5,574 bases of DNA, taken from NCBI GenBank assembly GCA_964409675.1, contig CAYPEF010000130.1:1-5574 (forward strand), given 5' to 3'. The translations under genes were made by a program, and so were the position numbers. The DNA is from CAYMDD01 sp964409675. GTDB taxonomy: Bacteria > Pseudomonadota > Alphaproteobacteria > Rickettsiales > SXRF01. Under the pieces are notes generated by a model. The model was not told where the DNA came from. It did not search any database and was given only the letters and a program-made list of their open reading frames with translations. Positions 5,201 to 5,574 of the stretch are shown here, piece after piece (position 1 is the stretch's first letter; each line of letters opens with the position of its first letter).

Positions 5201-5574
5201 ATGGCCTATACAGTCGCCGCCTTTTACCAGTTTTTTCCTTTTTCCGATTATATGAGCTGGCGCGCGCCGCTGAAGGAGCGCATGCGCCAGTCCGGTATTC
5301 GCGGCACCATCCTGCTGGCCCCGGAGGGCATTAATTCCACCCTTGCCGGAAGCAAGGAGGCGGTGGCGGAACTGCTGGCCTATCTGCGCACTCATCCCGG
5401 CATGCATGATATGGAGGTGAAGGAGCACGTAAGCGATGCCATCCCCTTCGCCCGCGCCAAGGTGAAGCTGAAAAAAGAGATCATCGCGCTGGGCCGCCCA
5501 GTATCGCCCTTGCAGCGCACCGGCCAGTATGCCGATGCTGCGGCCTGGAACGCACTGATCGCCGACCCCGCCAC
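5201..5574 (+). CDS. trhO: tRNA uridine(34) hydroxylase TrhO, N-terminal part
   Basis: The frame is open from the ATG at 5201 to the right edge, 124 residues. It matches the N-terminal domain of the YceA/TrhO family: FYQFFPFSDY (8-17), GIRGTILLAPEGINSTLAG (32-50), a helix with LLAYLR, and KVKLKKEIIALG (87-98), followed by a segment resembling the family's GxYxxxxxWNALIxDP at about 108-123. Family knowledge: TrhO uses oxygen to hydroxylate U34 in a subset of tRNAs, an early step toward 5-methoxyuridine or 5-carboxymethoxyuridine at the wobble position. The rhodanese domain with the conserved cysteine lies beyond the window, so completeness cannot be judged. A modest CGGAAA ribosome binding site ends a few bases before the ATG. 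It is transcribed divergently from the leftward block, apparently from an overlapping promoter. Confidence 0.93.
   Translation, partial: MAYTVAAFYQFFPFSDYMSWRAPLKERMRQSGIRGTILLAPEGINSTLAGSKEAVAELLAYLRTHPGMHDMEVKEHVSDAIPFARAKVKLKKEIIALGRPVSPLQRTGQYADAAAWNALIADPA

Noticed and set aside
5099..5428. Leftward 109-codon frame crossing the trhO start and the divergent promoter
   Set aside because: It overlaps the well-supported trhO and the 77-residue gene in another frame, and its translation resembles nothing known.

Overview
This window has a moderately high GC content and is densely packed with genes. It looks like chromosome from a proteobacterium, most likely an alphaproteobacterium. That reading rests on close resemblance of the glutaryl-CoA dehydrogenase, TrhO and patatin-like proteins to proteobacterial homologues, short gene spacings, and AGGA/GGAG-type ribosome binding sites. 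No rRNA, tRNA, insertion sequence, CRISPR array or phage structural gene was seen.

Left part (1-761): the 3' end of a crotonase-fold gene (enoyl-CoA hydratase/isomerase) runs rightward to 262. Two bases later a leftward reading frame of unknown function ends. It is broken by an apparent one-base frameshift in an A4 run; with one base restored it would give about 117 residues from a GTG at 617. A more AT-rich spacer follows (about 618-761), holding two short perfect palindromes and a weak promoter candidate.

Centre-left (762-1727): a rightward patatin-like phospholipase gene with a good ribosome binding site. Its nucleophile elbow is Ala-Val-Ser-Gly-Gly instead of the usual Gly-x-Ser-x-Gly.

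Main block (5133 down to 1737, all leftward): six closely spaced genes that look like one transcription unit. In order of transcription they are a 77-aa unknown protein, a 178-aa unknown soluble protein in the same frame behind a tandem TAG TAG, a 95-aa secreted two-EF-hand protein, glutaryl-CoA dehydrogenase (gcdH), a DUF4870/Tic20-like membrane protein that overlaps gcdH by 8 bases, and a 213-aa membrane-anchored unknown protein. Only gcdH has a firmly assignable function, the oxidative decarboxylation of glutaryl-CoA to crotonyl-CoA in lysine/tryptophan catabolism. Crotonyl-CoA is a substrate of enoyl-CoA hydratases, so the partial crotonase at the left edge could be functionally related, but it is not in the same operon.

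Right edge (5201 onward): the N-terminal 124 residues of trhO, the rhodanese-family tRNA uridine-34 hydroxylase, transcribed rightward. The 67-base gap between it and the leftward block contains a perfect 10-bp palindrome that supplies a TATAAT box on each strand, consistent with a compact bidirectional promoter.

The window looks mostly like ordinary core genome. The points most worth checking are the overlapping divergent promoter, the tandem in-frame stops, the frameshifted small gene, the altered patatin elbow, and the uncharacterised genes packed around gcdH.
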